Part shown: positions 44,579 through 53,746 of the stretch, one piece after another
Layout of the letters: the number at the start of each line of letters is the position of its first letter
How positions within the stretch are numbered: the first letter of the stretch is position 1
Assembly (NCBI RefSeq): GCF_019923745.1
Contig: NZ_JAANOG010000006.1
Coordinates: forward strand, 4,716-68,715
DNA from: Aquirufa aurantiipilula
GTDB lineage: Bacteria > Bacteroidota > Bacteroidia > Cytophagales > Spirosomataceae
Length of the DNA: 64,000 bases
Direction: 5' to 3'
Program-made: the position numbers and the translations under genes
Notes under the pieces: model-generated
Told to the model about the DNA's origin: nothing
The model's database searches: none
What the model saw: only the letters and a program-made list of their open reading frames with translations

Positions 44579-46219
44579 TTAATATGGCTTTCCTGTACCT
44601 TGAATAATCCAAGGCTTAGACCAAGCACTGTTTTTGCCATCCGCTTGTGAGTAATTAGTTACTTCTAATTTATCCAAAGCTGCAGCTGTATTTTTAGCAT
44701 TGATACGTAACTCATCCTGCATGTAATAGAAACGAACAGGAATAGCTTGGCGTTTTGCCACTGGACCCGCTTTTAACTCAGGGAAACCTGTACGACGGAA
44801 GTCGAACCAAGCCTCAGTAGCTGCAGTCCAGCTAGCAATCCATTTTTGCTCAATCACTTGTTTTACTGTACCAGCAAAAGCAACACCAGAATTAGCCAAA
44901 TACGTAGATGAAGTAGAACCTACTCCCCAAGTAGTCAAGGAAGCTTTCACACCATTCTCATAAAACGTTTTTGCATCTCCCACTGCATAACCTTTCAACG
45001 CAGCCTCCGCTAAGATGAAGTTCACTTCAGCAGCAGATACCAAACGAGCTCTTAACAAAGCTCCAGAAGCATTTTTATACATTGGAGCAAGGAAAGAAAC
45101 GTGAGGGTTAAATGAAGTCTGACCAGGTGTTGGGTTCATGTTGTAAGCAGAAGGCAACTGAGAGAATGAAGTAGGTAAACCTACATATTCTTGATCTGTA
45201 TCAACTTTTGAATTACCTACCACATCAGGTGATAAATAACGCTTACCATCAATGATCTTATCTGTTTTAGCTGGTAAAGTAGCATCTACCACCAATGGAA
45301 TTTCTACTTTAGCTGCCCAAATACCTAAACGAGGATCTTTCACTCCTTGTAGGTATTCTACAAAAGTATTCGCCATTTTGATACGACGGTAATTACTACC
45401 ACTCACATCATATACGGCATTAGCTGGCCAAGATGTACCATCTGAAGTACCTGGGAATCCCATCGTAGCATCATCAGAGTTAGCTAAAATCACAGGATAG
45501 TTCGCTGGATTCTTAGCAATTTTCTCAATACCTGCTTTAGCTACATCTGGTTTCTTTGCAGAAATACGCATGTAATAACGTAAAGCCAATGAGTTTGCCA
45601 ATTTACGCCATTTTGTAGGGTCACCGGAATAAATCACATCCACGTTATCTACAATGTTGGAGTACTCACTTTTTTGCTTAGATAACAAGGTATTCGCTTT
45701 TTCTAAATCTGCTAAAATACCTGTATAAATTACCTCTTGAGAATCATAAGCAGGTAAGATATTATCTGTACCACCTGTCTCCCCTTTCAAGGCATTGGTA
45801 TAAGGAGCATCACCCCAAAGATCCGTAATCAAACCAAACATGAAAGCTTTGTTGACTAAGGCAACTCCTTGTTGGAATTCCCAGTTTAAAGCTACCGAAC
45901 GACTATAAAGCAAGTCGTTATTACGTAAAATATCATAATAACCAGACCAACTTTGGTTTCCACCCCAGTCGTAATCATTATGTCCTGATGACCAAGCATC
46001 TTTTTGTGTGTGCTGAACTACACCCGCTATATCTTGATATCCCAAGTTTACATAGGCCTTGGACATTTCTGTTAATACAGTAGGCATTACCAAGTTTGGA
46101 TTCACAACCTCTGGTTGAACTCCATTTGGATTTATATTCACTTTTGTCAAGTCTTCACAAGAGAAAAATACTCCAGTTAATAGGGTGAAGGCGACAGCTT
46201 TTATTAATCTTATTTTCAT
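44579..46219 (-). CDS. SusD/RagB-family nutrient-binding lipoprotein
   Basis: 546 residues. Lipobox TGVFFSC (Cys21), then the helical TPR-like SusD body (VNKAFMFGLITDLWGDAPYTNAL, YSGDPTKWRKLANSLALRYYMRIS, AAEVNFILAEAALKGYAVGDAKTFYENGVKASL). This is the SusD-like 2 subfamily. It sits on the outer-membrane SusC barrel and captures glycan fragments. The start is 26 bases after the SusC stop, so the two are co-transcribed. Confidence 0.95.
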   Translation of the reverse strand: MKIRLIKAVAFTLLTGVFFSCEDLTKVNINPNGVQPEVVNPNLVMPTVLTEMSKAYVNLGYQDIAGVVQHTQKDAWSSGHNDYDWGGNQSWSGYYDILRNNDLLYSRSVALNWEFQQGVALVNKAFMFGLITDLWGDAPYTNALKGETGGTDNILPAYDSQEVIYTGILADLEKANTLLSKQKSEYSNIVDNVDVIYSGDPTKWRKLANSLALRYYMRISAKKPDVAKAGIEKIAKNPANYPVILANSDDATMGFPGTSDGTSWPANAVYDVSGSNYRRIKMANTFVEYLQGVKDPRLGIWAAKVEIPLVVDATLPAKTDKIIDGKRYLSPDVVGNSKVDTDQEYVGLPTSFSQLPSAYNMNPTPGQTSFNPHVSFLAPMYKNASGALLRARLVSAAEVNFILAEAALKGYAVGDAKTFYENGVKASLTTWGVGSTSSTYLANSGVAFAGTVKQVIEQKWIASWTAATEAWFDFRRTGFPELKAGPVAKRQAIPVRFYYMQDELRINAKNTAAALDKLEVTNYSQADGKNSAWSKPWIIQGTGKPY

Positions 46220-46245
46220 GATTTTAATGTTTTAAGGTGCTTTGA

Positions 46246-49200
46246 TTAAAATGTCAAACCAAGTTTAAATCCAACTGGGATAACCCAAGGAGTAACATTA
46301 TAGCGCTCAATTCCTTGCTTAAATTGGGTTCCTGCTTGTGCTCCAGCCTGTGGTTGGAAAGCTGTTTCAGGGTCAATTCCAATTTTAGAAGCCGTCCATA
46401 AAATGATGTTACGACTGTAAACAGAGAAGTTAGCACTTTGCAAACCTAAGCTCTTAACAAAATTACTTGGAAGCTCATATCCTAAAGAGATCTCTCTCAA
46501 CTTCACGAAAGAAGCATCGAACGTAGCGGCACGTGTAAAGCTCCAAGGATAGTTATCTCCGTAAGGAAGGATACGGGTATTAGGTCCACCTAAGTTTTCT
46601 TCGTAACCAGTGATGTTTCCTTTACCATCATAAATAGCAATAACACCTGGGTTAAATACTCCATTAGGATACGTTTTTCCACCATATTCAAATGGATAAC
46701 CACCGTACTCAGCAGTTGGGCCACCCACGATAGGGAAATAACCGTTTTGATTAATACGGATGTATTTGTCTTGGTTTGCAACTAAATAATTACGTAGTGC
46801 ATCTCCTGTCAAACCATTTGGATTGATCAAATTGTCTAAGAATCGTTGAGATTTCAAATCCGACTCACTATAACGGTAGGTTTGAGAAACAAAGTCACCA
46901 CCACTTCTCCAGTCAAATGTCATGTTTAAACTAAAGTTCTTATAAGATAAAGAAGTCTGTAAGCCTAAAATGAAGTCTGGGTTGAAGTTACCAATCTTCG
47001 TACGAGTATTGCTCGCATTAACCGATTGCCATGAACCATCCGAATCCAAAATTGGATATCCGAAATACTTAGATGATTGATCTTTAACCGTTACGATTTC
47101 TGCATCATAGATATCTCCAATTTTATCTCCTACATAAGTCCAAGCACCACCTTTTGCATCAGTCCAAAGGGTGTAGAAATTCAAACCTTCTGAAAGTTCT
47201 TTGATGGTCGTTTCGTTCTTATAGAAGTTAGCTGTCAAATCCAATCTCCAACCATTCTTGTCAATCGGTGTACCACCAGCAGTTAATTCAATACCCTTAG
47301 ATACTAACAAACCAGCATTGATGTTCTTCGAAGTAAAACCAGAAGAAGAAGGTAGGGTAGTTGGGATAATTTGGTTACGATTTTCTACCGTGTAATACGT
47401 ACCTGAGAATCTTAAACGATTTTTATACATCGTCAAATCAAGACCTAAATCGTAGGAAGTAGAAATTTCAGGCTTCAAATCAGGTAATAAGATAGAACCC
47501 GATTTTCCTAAACGAGTCAATGAACCCCAAGCTTCAGCATTTTGCAATGTATTGATCAATGCATAAGGATTGGTATCATTACCAACTTGCGCTACTCCAG
47601 CACGTACTTTCAATAAATCTATTTTATCATTTGGAATCGCAAATGCCTCATTCAATAATACACTTAAGGAAGCAGAAGGGTAGAAGTAAGATCTATTTTC
47701 TATAGGCAAAGTACTTGACCAGTCGTTACGAGCAGTTAAATCCAAATACACCATATCCTTGTAAGATACGTTGGCCATTCCATAGGCACTATACACCACT
47801 TTCTTCGTTTGGAAGCTAGAATAGTTAATGTTAGTATTGGCAATATTTTGCAAAGTAAACAAACCAGGAATAATTAATCCTGTACCACCTTTAGATGCTG
47901 TACTTACATCCGAGGTTCTTGAGCTTCTTGCATTACCTCCGACAGAGAATGATAAATGGAAATCCTCTACTGGCTTAGTCCAAGTAGCTAAGAAATCCAC
48001 GTTACGCTCATAACGATCTAAGTTGATGATACCATAAGCACCATTTTTCTCACCTGTGTATGACTTCGCAATTTTAGTTTCACGAGTTTCACCATAGGTA
48101 TCTAAAGCATAACGAGCCATCAAACTTAACTCAGGAGTAATTTGATAATCCATTTTCAAGTTACCAAAGGCACGGTTACGCTCAAATCCGTTTTTCACTT
48201 CATATGCCAAGAACCAAGGGTTATTGAAGTTTCCGATAGACTGAGATTTTTGTTGTAAACCTTCTTGACCAGGAACCCAGTAATCTTTCAAGTCCATGAT
48301 GTTGATGTGTGGAGATACAGCATAAGCCCATTGTAATGGGTTAGACCCTCTCTCACTCGCTGGACGATTGTTTGAATTATTTCTACTCAAATCAATATTT
48401 GCACTCAATTTCAACTTGTTCGACAATTTGAAAGAAGATGCAGCAGATAAGGAGTTTTTGAATAAATCTGAGCCTGGAATAATTCCACGGCTAGTCATGT
48501 TGGAATATGTCAAACGATAATTCGCAACATCATTTCCATTCGTGATAGAAACACCGTTTGTAGTTGTAATACCCGTTTGAACAAAGTTTTTCACATTGTC
48601 TGCATAGGACTTCAATTCTGTTGGAATAGGTTTTCCATCTGCACCTTTAGGGCTATTCCATTGAATGGCTTTGTAACCTTTATCCAATTCTGGTCCAATT
48701 CCTCCCGCTGAACCTTCTTCAATACTCAAAATTCCACCTGGATATGGGTTATTGTCTGGCGTAAATGGAAGTACACCCGTAGCAAACTTCGAGTGCATTT
48801 TCAAAAACTTGTAAGGATTATCAAATACCGTATTCGAAGTAATATTAACCGACATTTTCTTCGCCTTTGAACCATTTTTAGTTGTGATTAACACAACTCC
48901 ATTACCCGCGCGTGAACCGTAAAGAGCCGCAGCACTTGGTCCTTTCAAAACCGATACACTTTCAACATTCTCTGGATTTAAGTCGGAAATGGCATTACCA
49001 TAATCCACACGGTTATCATTACCGATTTGACCTACGTTATTCAAGGAGTTAATAACTGGCACACCATCAATCACAAATAAGGGCTGATTGTCATTACTCA
49101 AGGACTTAGCTCCACGAATGATCATACTAACAGATGAACCTGTACCACCAGTAGCGTTGATGCTTACACCAGCAACTTTACCAGAAAGAGAGTTCAAGAC

Positions 49201-49641
49201 GTTTTCATTAACAACACGACTAATATCTTTTCCAGCTACTTTACCTACGGAGTATCCAAGTGATTTCTCTTCACGTTTGATACCTAATGCGGTAACAACT
49301 ACTTCATTTAATAGAGCCGTGCTAGAAGATAAAGAAACGTCTAATACACTGCGACTTCCGATACGAATTTCTTGCGTATCAAAACCAACAAACGAAAATA
49401 CTAATACGGGATTCGATCCATTGACTTCAATGGAATAAGCTCCCGACGAATTAGTGGTTGTCCCTTTGGTCGTTCCTTTCAGTGAAATATTCACTCCTGG
49501 AACTTCGGTACCATCCTGACTGGAAGTTACCTTTCCCGTGATCAGTCGGGACTGAGCGAAAGCAGCTGAATAGCACCCGGCTATCATGACTGCTACAAAT
49601 AGAAAATGCCGAAACATTTTTACTGTAAAATTTAATCTCAT
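46246..49641 (-). CDS. SusC/RagA-family TonB-linked outer-membrane protein
   Basis: 1131 residues; signal peptide ends near SAAFAQ (an internal ATG at 49617 is an alternative start). Residues ~33-110 form a carboxypeptidase-regulatory domain (ITGKVTSSQDGTEVPGVNISLKG), then the TonB box/plug with VVVTALGIKREEKSLGYSVGKV and VESVSVLKGPSAAALYGSRAGNGVVLITTK, then the 22-strand barrel ending in GFKLGLTF. It imports oligosaccharides with its SusD partner, driven by TonB. It is first in the minus-strand operon and divergent from the AraC regulator. Confidence 0.95.
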   Translation of the reverse strand: MRLNFTVKMFRHFLFVAVMIAGCYSAAFAQSRLITGKVTSSQDGTEVPGVNISLKGTTKGTTTNSSGAYSIEVNGSNPVLVFSFVGFDTQEIRIGSRSVLDVSLSSSTALLNEVVVTALGIKREEKSLGYSVGKVAGKDISRVVNENVLNSLSGKVAGVSINATGGTGSSVSMIIRGAKSLSNDNQPLFVIDGVPVINSLNNVGQIGNDNRVDYGNAISDLNPENVESVSVLKGPSAAALYGSRAGNGVVLITTKNGSKAKKMSVNITSNTVFDNPYKFLKMHSKFATGVLPFTPDNNPYPGGILSIEEGSAGGIGPELDKGYKAIQWNSPKGADGKPIPTELKSYADNVKNFVQTGITTTNGVSITNGNDVANYRLTYSNMTSRGIIPGSDLFKNSLSAASSFKLSNKLKLSANIDLSRNNSNNRPASERGSNPLQWAYAVSPHINIMDLKDYWVPGQEGLQQKSQSIGNFNNPWFLAYEVKNGFERNRAFGNLKMDYQITPELSLMARYALDTYGETRETKIAKSYTGEKNGAYGIINLDRYERNVDFLATWTKPVEDFHLSFSVGGNARSSRTSDVSTASKGGTGLIIPGLFTLQNIANTNINYSSFQTKKVVYSAYGMANVSYKDMVYLDLTARNDWSSTLPIENRSYFYPSASLSVLLNEAFAIPNDKIDLLKVRAGVAQVGNDTNPYALINTLQNAEAWGSLTRLGKSGSILLPDLKPEISTSYDLGLDLTMYKNRLRFSGTYYTVENRNQIIPTTLPSSSGFTSKNINAGLLVSKGIELTAGGTPIDKNGWRLDLTANFYKNETTIKELSEGLNFYTLWTDAKGGAWTYVGDKIGDIYDAEIVTVKDQSSKYFGYPILDSDGSWQSVNASNTRTKIGNFNPDFILGLQTSLSYKNFSLNMTFDWRSGGDFVSQTYRYSESDLKSQRFLDNLINPNGLTGDALRNYLVANQDKYIRINQNGYFPIVGGPTAEYGGYPFEYGGKTYPNGVFNPGVIAIYDGKGNITGYEENLGGPNTRILPYGDNYPWSFTRAATFDASFVKLREISLGYELPSNFVKSLGLQSANFSVYSRNIILWTASKIGIDPETAFQPQAGAQAGTQFKQGIERYNVTPWVIPVGFKLGLTF

Positions 49642-49807
49642 AGTTAAATAGATTTGGTTAAAAAAGACTTTACTCGATATTCAGGGTTAAAAATTTTAAC
49701 AAAAAAATGCATAATTATGGTTGAATAATTAAATAAATTTGTCAAATAGCACAACTATTCTAGCATAATAGCTGCATTTCATCTAAATTGACAACTTTAA
49801 TAATTCA
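49642..49807. promoter_or_regulatory. Divergent promoter region SusC/AraC
   Basis: 166 bases between the SusC gene (minus) and the AraC-type regulator (plus). It contains the palindrome GTTAAAA-A-TTTTAAC at 49686-49700 and an inverted TTTG-T-CAAA at about 49738-49746, either of which could be an operator for the regulator. A -33-like TTTG followed about 19 bases later by TAGCATAA is a weak promoter candidate for the plus strand. An AAATCTATTTAAC sequence, a variant of the leader motif, precedes the SusC ATG. Confidence 0.45.
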
Positions 49808-50671
49808 ATGAAGGCTCATTTACTTAAAGTTTCGAACCAACCACTCCGTTCATTTAGTGTTCGTCGGGACATAGTTAATTACTTTTTTAACAAGTATCAT
49901 TACCATCCGGAAATCGAATTGTTACTAATTGAAAAAGGAACGGGAACACAGTTTGTGGGGGACAGTATTCAGCGTTTTCAAGACGGTGATTTACTCTTAA
50001 TTGGCTCCAATTGTCCGCACTATTTACGTAGTGATAACGTGTATTTTCAAGGTGATGAAGACCTAAAAGCCAGTGCTTTGGTGATTCATTTTAACCCTGA
50101 TTTATTTGGAAATTCTTTTTTCAAACTGCACGAAAATCGATTTGTTTTGCAATTATTAGAGGAGGCTCGAAAGGGAATTCGAATCCAAGGAGAAACCAAA
50201 AAACAGATCATTTGTCGGATGAATACCATCCTAGATAATGAAAATGATAACTTGGTTTTACACTTATATCAAATACTGGATTTGCTTTCTATGAGTAAAG
50301 AAAGGGAAATTCTATCCATGGGAATCCTGGAAAATTCTACTAGCGAGAAAGAAACAGAGCGATTAAACTTGATCTACAATTATTCAGTAAAACACTTCAA
50401 AAGGAAAATAAGCATCGATGAAATTGCAGGGATTGCGCATTTAAGTCCGCTATCATTTTGTCGGTATTTTAAAACCAAAACCAGAAAAAACTATGCTAGT
50501 TTCTTGAATGAAATTCGGGTGGAGTATGCTTGTAAATTGATCAAGGAAAACCAATTTTTAGTCACCCAAATATGCTATGAATCAGGCTTTAACAATTTTA
50601 CCAATTTCAATAAAGCATTTAAAAAAACCACTGGTAAGACTCCTTTTCAATATGCCAAGGAATTCAATTAA
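49808..50671 (+). CDS. AraC-family transcriptional regulator
   Basis: 287 residues. Residues ~20-110 have a cupin-like sensor (FFNKYHYHPEIELLLIEKGTGTQFVGDSIQRFQDGDLLLIGSNCPHYLR), and residues ~190-287 hold two helix-turn-helix motifs (ISIDEIAGIAHLSPLSFCRYFKTKTRKNYASFLNEIRVEYACKLIKE and VTQICYESGFNNFTNFNKAFKKTTGKTPFQYAKEF). It most likely senses a sugar from the locus and controls the divergent SusCD operon and the genes downstream. First gene of the plus-strand set; the next gene follows after 43 bases. Confidence 0.9.
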   Translation: MKAHLLKVSNQPLRSFSVRRDIVNYFFNKYHYHPEIELLLIEKGTGTQFVGDSIQRFQDGDLLLIGSNCPHYLRSDNVYFQGDEDLKASALVIHFNPDLFGNSFFKLHENRFVLQLLEEARKGIRIQGETKKQIICRMNTILDNENDNLVLHLYQILDLLSMSKEREILSMGILENSTSEKETERLNLIYNYSVKHFKRKISIDEIAGIAHLSPLSFCRYFKTKTRKNYASFLNEIRVEYACKLIKENQFLVTQICYESGFNNFTNFNKAFKKTTGKTPFQYAKEFN

Positions 50672-50714
50672 CACTCAATAAATTATGATTACCATTTTCT
50701 AAACCTATCAAACA

Positions 50715-52013
50715 ATGAACAACAAAAAATTATTATTATCTCTACTCACGGTGGGGATGACTTTAGGAACGGCATGGGCTATACGTGGACAGTTCGGACA
50801 TGAACACGGGGCCGCATGGGCAGGGTCCATTGGTTCCATAGCTATCCTGTTGATTGCCAATCGAAAAGATTGGTTTGCCAAAGCTTTTCAAATCATTATT
50901 TCAGGTGCCATGGGCTGGGGAATCGGTGGCGTTATGAGCTATGGTATGGTGGTGGGATACGGCCGAGACACGGAATTTGTCAATGTATATTACGGTTTAA
51001 TTTCACTTTTTGTTATCGGTGGACTTTATGGATTCATTGGTGGAGGATTGTTTGGACTAAGTCTATCAAACTCCAGCAAAAACCCGGTATCCTGGCCACG
51101 ACTTTTGGTAGAAATGGTGGTGGGTGCTATTTTATTTTATTTTTTCATCATTCAACAATACGAATGGCTCATGACCCCTCCAAGAGATGAATCTTGGGCG
51201 GGCGTATTAGGTATGGCGGCGGCATTGGCATGGTTCATGTTTCGGACCAAACAATATTCCGCTCTACGCGTAGCATTGTTCGCAGGACTAGGTGGAGGCT
51301 TTGGATTTGCTTTTGGGAATTTCTTACAGGTTTTAGGACATGTTTCCGAAATCAAATTCAATTTCTGGAATGTGATGGAATACTCCTTAGGTTTCTTTGG
51401 AGGCATAGGTATGGCCTATGGAACTTTTACTTCACATTGGGAAGACAGTACTGAGACTCAATATTCCAAACAATGGTTTCCTATGCTCATGCTGGTCCTC
51501 ATCATTCCCATTACCATGTGGCAACAAAATTTCCGCATGGATCGATTGGAGAAAACCATCACTCCACTGCTTACAGCTTCCGACCAAGCCATAGAGTTGT
51601 CGGTCCGCTGGGATTCCCTTCTACTCATTCTTTTTGCTGGAATCTATTGGCTCAATGTTCATGCCAAATCTAAAAGTTTGGACTATTCTGATATCAAAAA
51701 GTTCTTCATTGGACATTTTGGACTGTATATGTTATTAAGTATTCTCATTACAGGTGCATTTTTAAGTACCTACCGGATTGAGCAATATTTATACATCCTC
51801 AACTTCGCCATCATTATTTATTTACTTAGTCGGGCAGAAGAAGTAGTATTCGAGAACCAAAGCTTGTCTTGGAACACCTATGCCAAAAACTTCGGGATAG
51901 TCTTGGCCTTCATCGCTGTATTGGCCTATATTGCTGCAAGTTCACACGATGAAATTAAAGGTTCACACAAAAGATTTGGTGAAGAAATTCCCTTAGAAAC
52001 CCCCAAACCATAA
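50715..52013 (+). CDS. Polytopic membrane protein of unknown function
   Basis: 432 residues with about ten to twelve hydrophobic segments. A conserved-looking N-terminus, MTLGTAWAIRGQFGHEHGAAWAG, has paired His-Glu-His and Arg residues inside the membrane region and is followed by GAMGWGIGGVMSYGMVVGYGRDTEF. No known family name was recognised. Position between the AraC regulator and a deacetylase (1 base apart, so co-transcribed) suggests a transporter or a membrane enzyme acting on the locus's sugar. An AACCTATC motif lies 5 bases before the ATG. Confidence 0.7.
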   Translation: MNNKKLLLSLLTVGMTLGTAWAIRGQFGHEHGAAWAGSIGSIAILLIANRKDWFAKAFQIIISGAMGWGIGGVMSYGMVVGYGRDTEFVNVYYGLISLFVIGGLYGFIGGGLFGLSLSNSSKNPVSWPRLLVEMVVGAILFYFFIIQQYEWLMTPPRDESWAGVLGMAAALAWFMFRTKQYSALRVALFAGLGGGFGFAFGNFLQVLGHVSEIKFNFWNVMEYSLGFFGGIGMAYGTFTSHWEDSTETQYSKQWFPMLMLVLIIPITMWQQNFRMDRLEKTITPLLTASDQAIELSVRWDSLLLILFAGIYWLNVHAKSKSLDYSDIKKFFIGHFGLYMLLSILITGAFLSTYRIEQYLYILNFAIIIYLLSRAEEVVFENQSLSWNTYAKNFGIVLAFIAVLAYIAASSHDEIKGSHKRFGEEIPLETPKP

Positions 52014-52014
52014 G

Positions 52015-52800
52015 ATGAAAAAATTACAATGCTTAATGGTTGGAATAGCTCTATTAGGGGCTATTCCAACTTTTTCTCAAAATTTCACTTGGCCTCAAGG
52101 CAAAAAAATGGCGCTGAGCCTAAGCTTTGATGATGCGAGAGGTAGCCAAGTGACCCACGGAACCTCACTACTAAATCAGCATGGAGTAAAAGCTACTTTC
52201 TTCCTTAATCCAGGGGCTATGGAGAAAAACCTATCGGGTTGGAAAAAAGCGGTAGCTGATGGCCATGAAATTGGAAACCACAGTACTTCCCATCCATGTA
52301 CTGGAATATTTACTTGGTCAAGAGCGAATGCCTTGGAAAATTATAGTCTGGAAAAAATGGAAAAGGATATTTTGGATTGTAATGCATCCATTGAAAAGAA
52401 CCTAGGCGTCAAAGCTGAAGTTTTTGCCTATCCTTGTGGACAAACTTTTATTGGCAATGGAGCTCAAACTCAAAGCTACGTACCATTAATTGCCAAGCAC
52501 TTTTTATTGGGTCGCCTCTGGAAAAGTGAAGCTCCTAACGATCCTAACTACCATAATTTTGCCCAATTGACAGGCATAGAAATGGATGGACAGGATTTTG
52601 AACAAATCTTACCTTTGATAGAAGAAGCTCGAAATTCAGGTAAATGGCTGGTACTGGCTGGACATGAAATGAATGAGTCAGGTAGTCAAACCACCCGACT
52701 CAGTATGCTTAAAAAACTCCTCGAATATGCTAATGATCCAGCACATGGTATTTGGATAGCTCCCATGGGAACCATAGCCAAATACATTCAATCACGTTAA
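52015..52800 (+). CDS. Polysaccharide deacetylase (NodB-type), exported
   Basis: 261 residues; signal peptide ends near PTFSQ. LSLSFDDARGSQVTHG holds the catalytic Asp pair, EIGNHSTSHPCTG the metal-binding His pair and VFAYPCGQ the later motif. The protein removes acetyl groups from sugar chains in the periplasm. The start is 1 base after the membrane protein's stop. The 3' end overlaps the DapA-like gene on the other strand by 4 bases. Confidence 0.85.
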   Translation: MKKLQCLMVGIALLGAIPTFSQNFTWPQGKKMALSLSFDDARGSQVTHGTSLLNQHGVKATFFLNPGAMEKNLSGWKKAVADGHEIGNHSTSHPCTGIFTWSRANALENYSLEKMEKDILDCNASIEKNLGVKAEVFAYPCGQTFIGNGAQTQSYVPLIAKHFLLGRLWKSEAPNDPNYHNFAQLTGIEMDGQDFEQILPLIEEARNSGKWLVLAGHEMNESGSQTTRLSMLKKLLEYANDPAHGIWIAPMGTIAKYIQSR

Positions 52801-53741
52801 GTTAAGGGAGCAAATTCAAGCCCTTTTACCATGGGTAGTTTTAAATAATCTTGGATTAGTTGGTCCAAAGCAGAGGTTTCTTTAGGCGTCAAATGACCCA
52901 CTTCACGGCGGGTAGTCAAACGAATAGGGAAGCCTCTTTTTTGTAAAACATATTTAGCACTAGTCGGATATACCGTGTGCATTACATCCATATTATCCAG
53001 ATAAAATTTCTGCACTAAGGCAACTTGATCTTCTTTCCCTGGGGCATTATAATTAGCACACAACCAAGCAATTAATTCGGGGAAATAATTCCCTTGAATG
53101 CAAGAAAGACCCATGGCGCCAGCTTTCAAGGCAGATACGGCATGCCCCATATAGGCATCATACAATCCAAAATTATAGCCTTGGGCTGTGCGAATACGTA
53201 AAGCCACTTTGGCGACATCCAAGGAAGTGTCTTTGTGATAAACTAGGCGACCGGAAGGCAATAAATCTTCTAAAACCTCTTGACTAATCAAACGTTTGTA
53301 TGGAACAGGACATTCATAAATTCCAAATGGAATTCCCGGAGTCAAATCCATGAAATGATGCATGTGCTGTAAAAAAATGGTATCTGATTCATCTTCTTTT
53401 ACCATCAGGTTATTCAGAACAATCACGGCATCTACTCCTAAAGCATAAATCGCCTTAGAGAAATCTGCCATTTCTTCAATCGTATCTCCAAGTGTACCTG
53501 TTGCTACGACAGGCACTCTGCCAGCGGCAGTTTTCACTACCGTTTCTATCAAACTCAATCGTTCCGCTCGAGATAATTCATACATTTCACTCGACAAACA
53601 ATTAGCAAACAAGCCCACTGAACCTGTTTGAATATACATTTCCGTCAAACGGGCAATTCCTTCTAAATCCAAAGAATGGTCTTCTTTGAAGGTACTTATC
53701 ATCACGGGTACGAAACCCTTTGGTAATTTCTGTTGCATCAT
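52797..53741 (-). CDS. DapA/NanA-family aldolase-lyase
   Basis: 314 residues, cytoplasmic. The Schiff-base Lys170 is in VYHKDTSL and the catalytic Tyr142 in GIYECPVPY, so the fold and chemistry of class I pyruvate-dependent aldolases are kept. The GTTGE loop of DapA/NanA is replaced by CLSSE (residues 48-52), so the substrate differs from dihydrodipicolinate or is a modified keto-acid sugar. With an SSS symporter and a BNR propeller in the same operon, a sialic-acid-like or 2-keto-3-deoxy sugar is a reasonable guess. Start is 5 bases after the symporter stop. Confidence 0.85.
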   Translation of the reverse strand: MMQQKLPKGFVPVMISTFKEDHSLDLEGIARLTEMYIQTGSVGLFANCLSSEMYELSRAERLSLIETVVKTAAGRVPVVATGTLGDTIEEMADFSKAIYALGVDAVIVLNNLMVKEDESDTIFLQHMHHFMDLTPGIPFGIYECPVPYKRLISQEVLEDLLPSGRLVYHKDTSLDVAKVALRIRTAQGYNFGLYDAYMGHAVSALKAGAMGLSCIQGNYFPELIAWLCANYNAPGKEDQVALVQKFYLDNMDVMHTVYPTSAKYVLQKRGFPIRLTTRREVGHLTPKETSALDQLIQDYLKLPMVKGLEFAPLT

Positions 53742-53746
53742 GTGTA

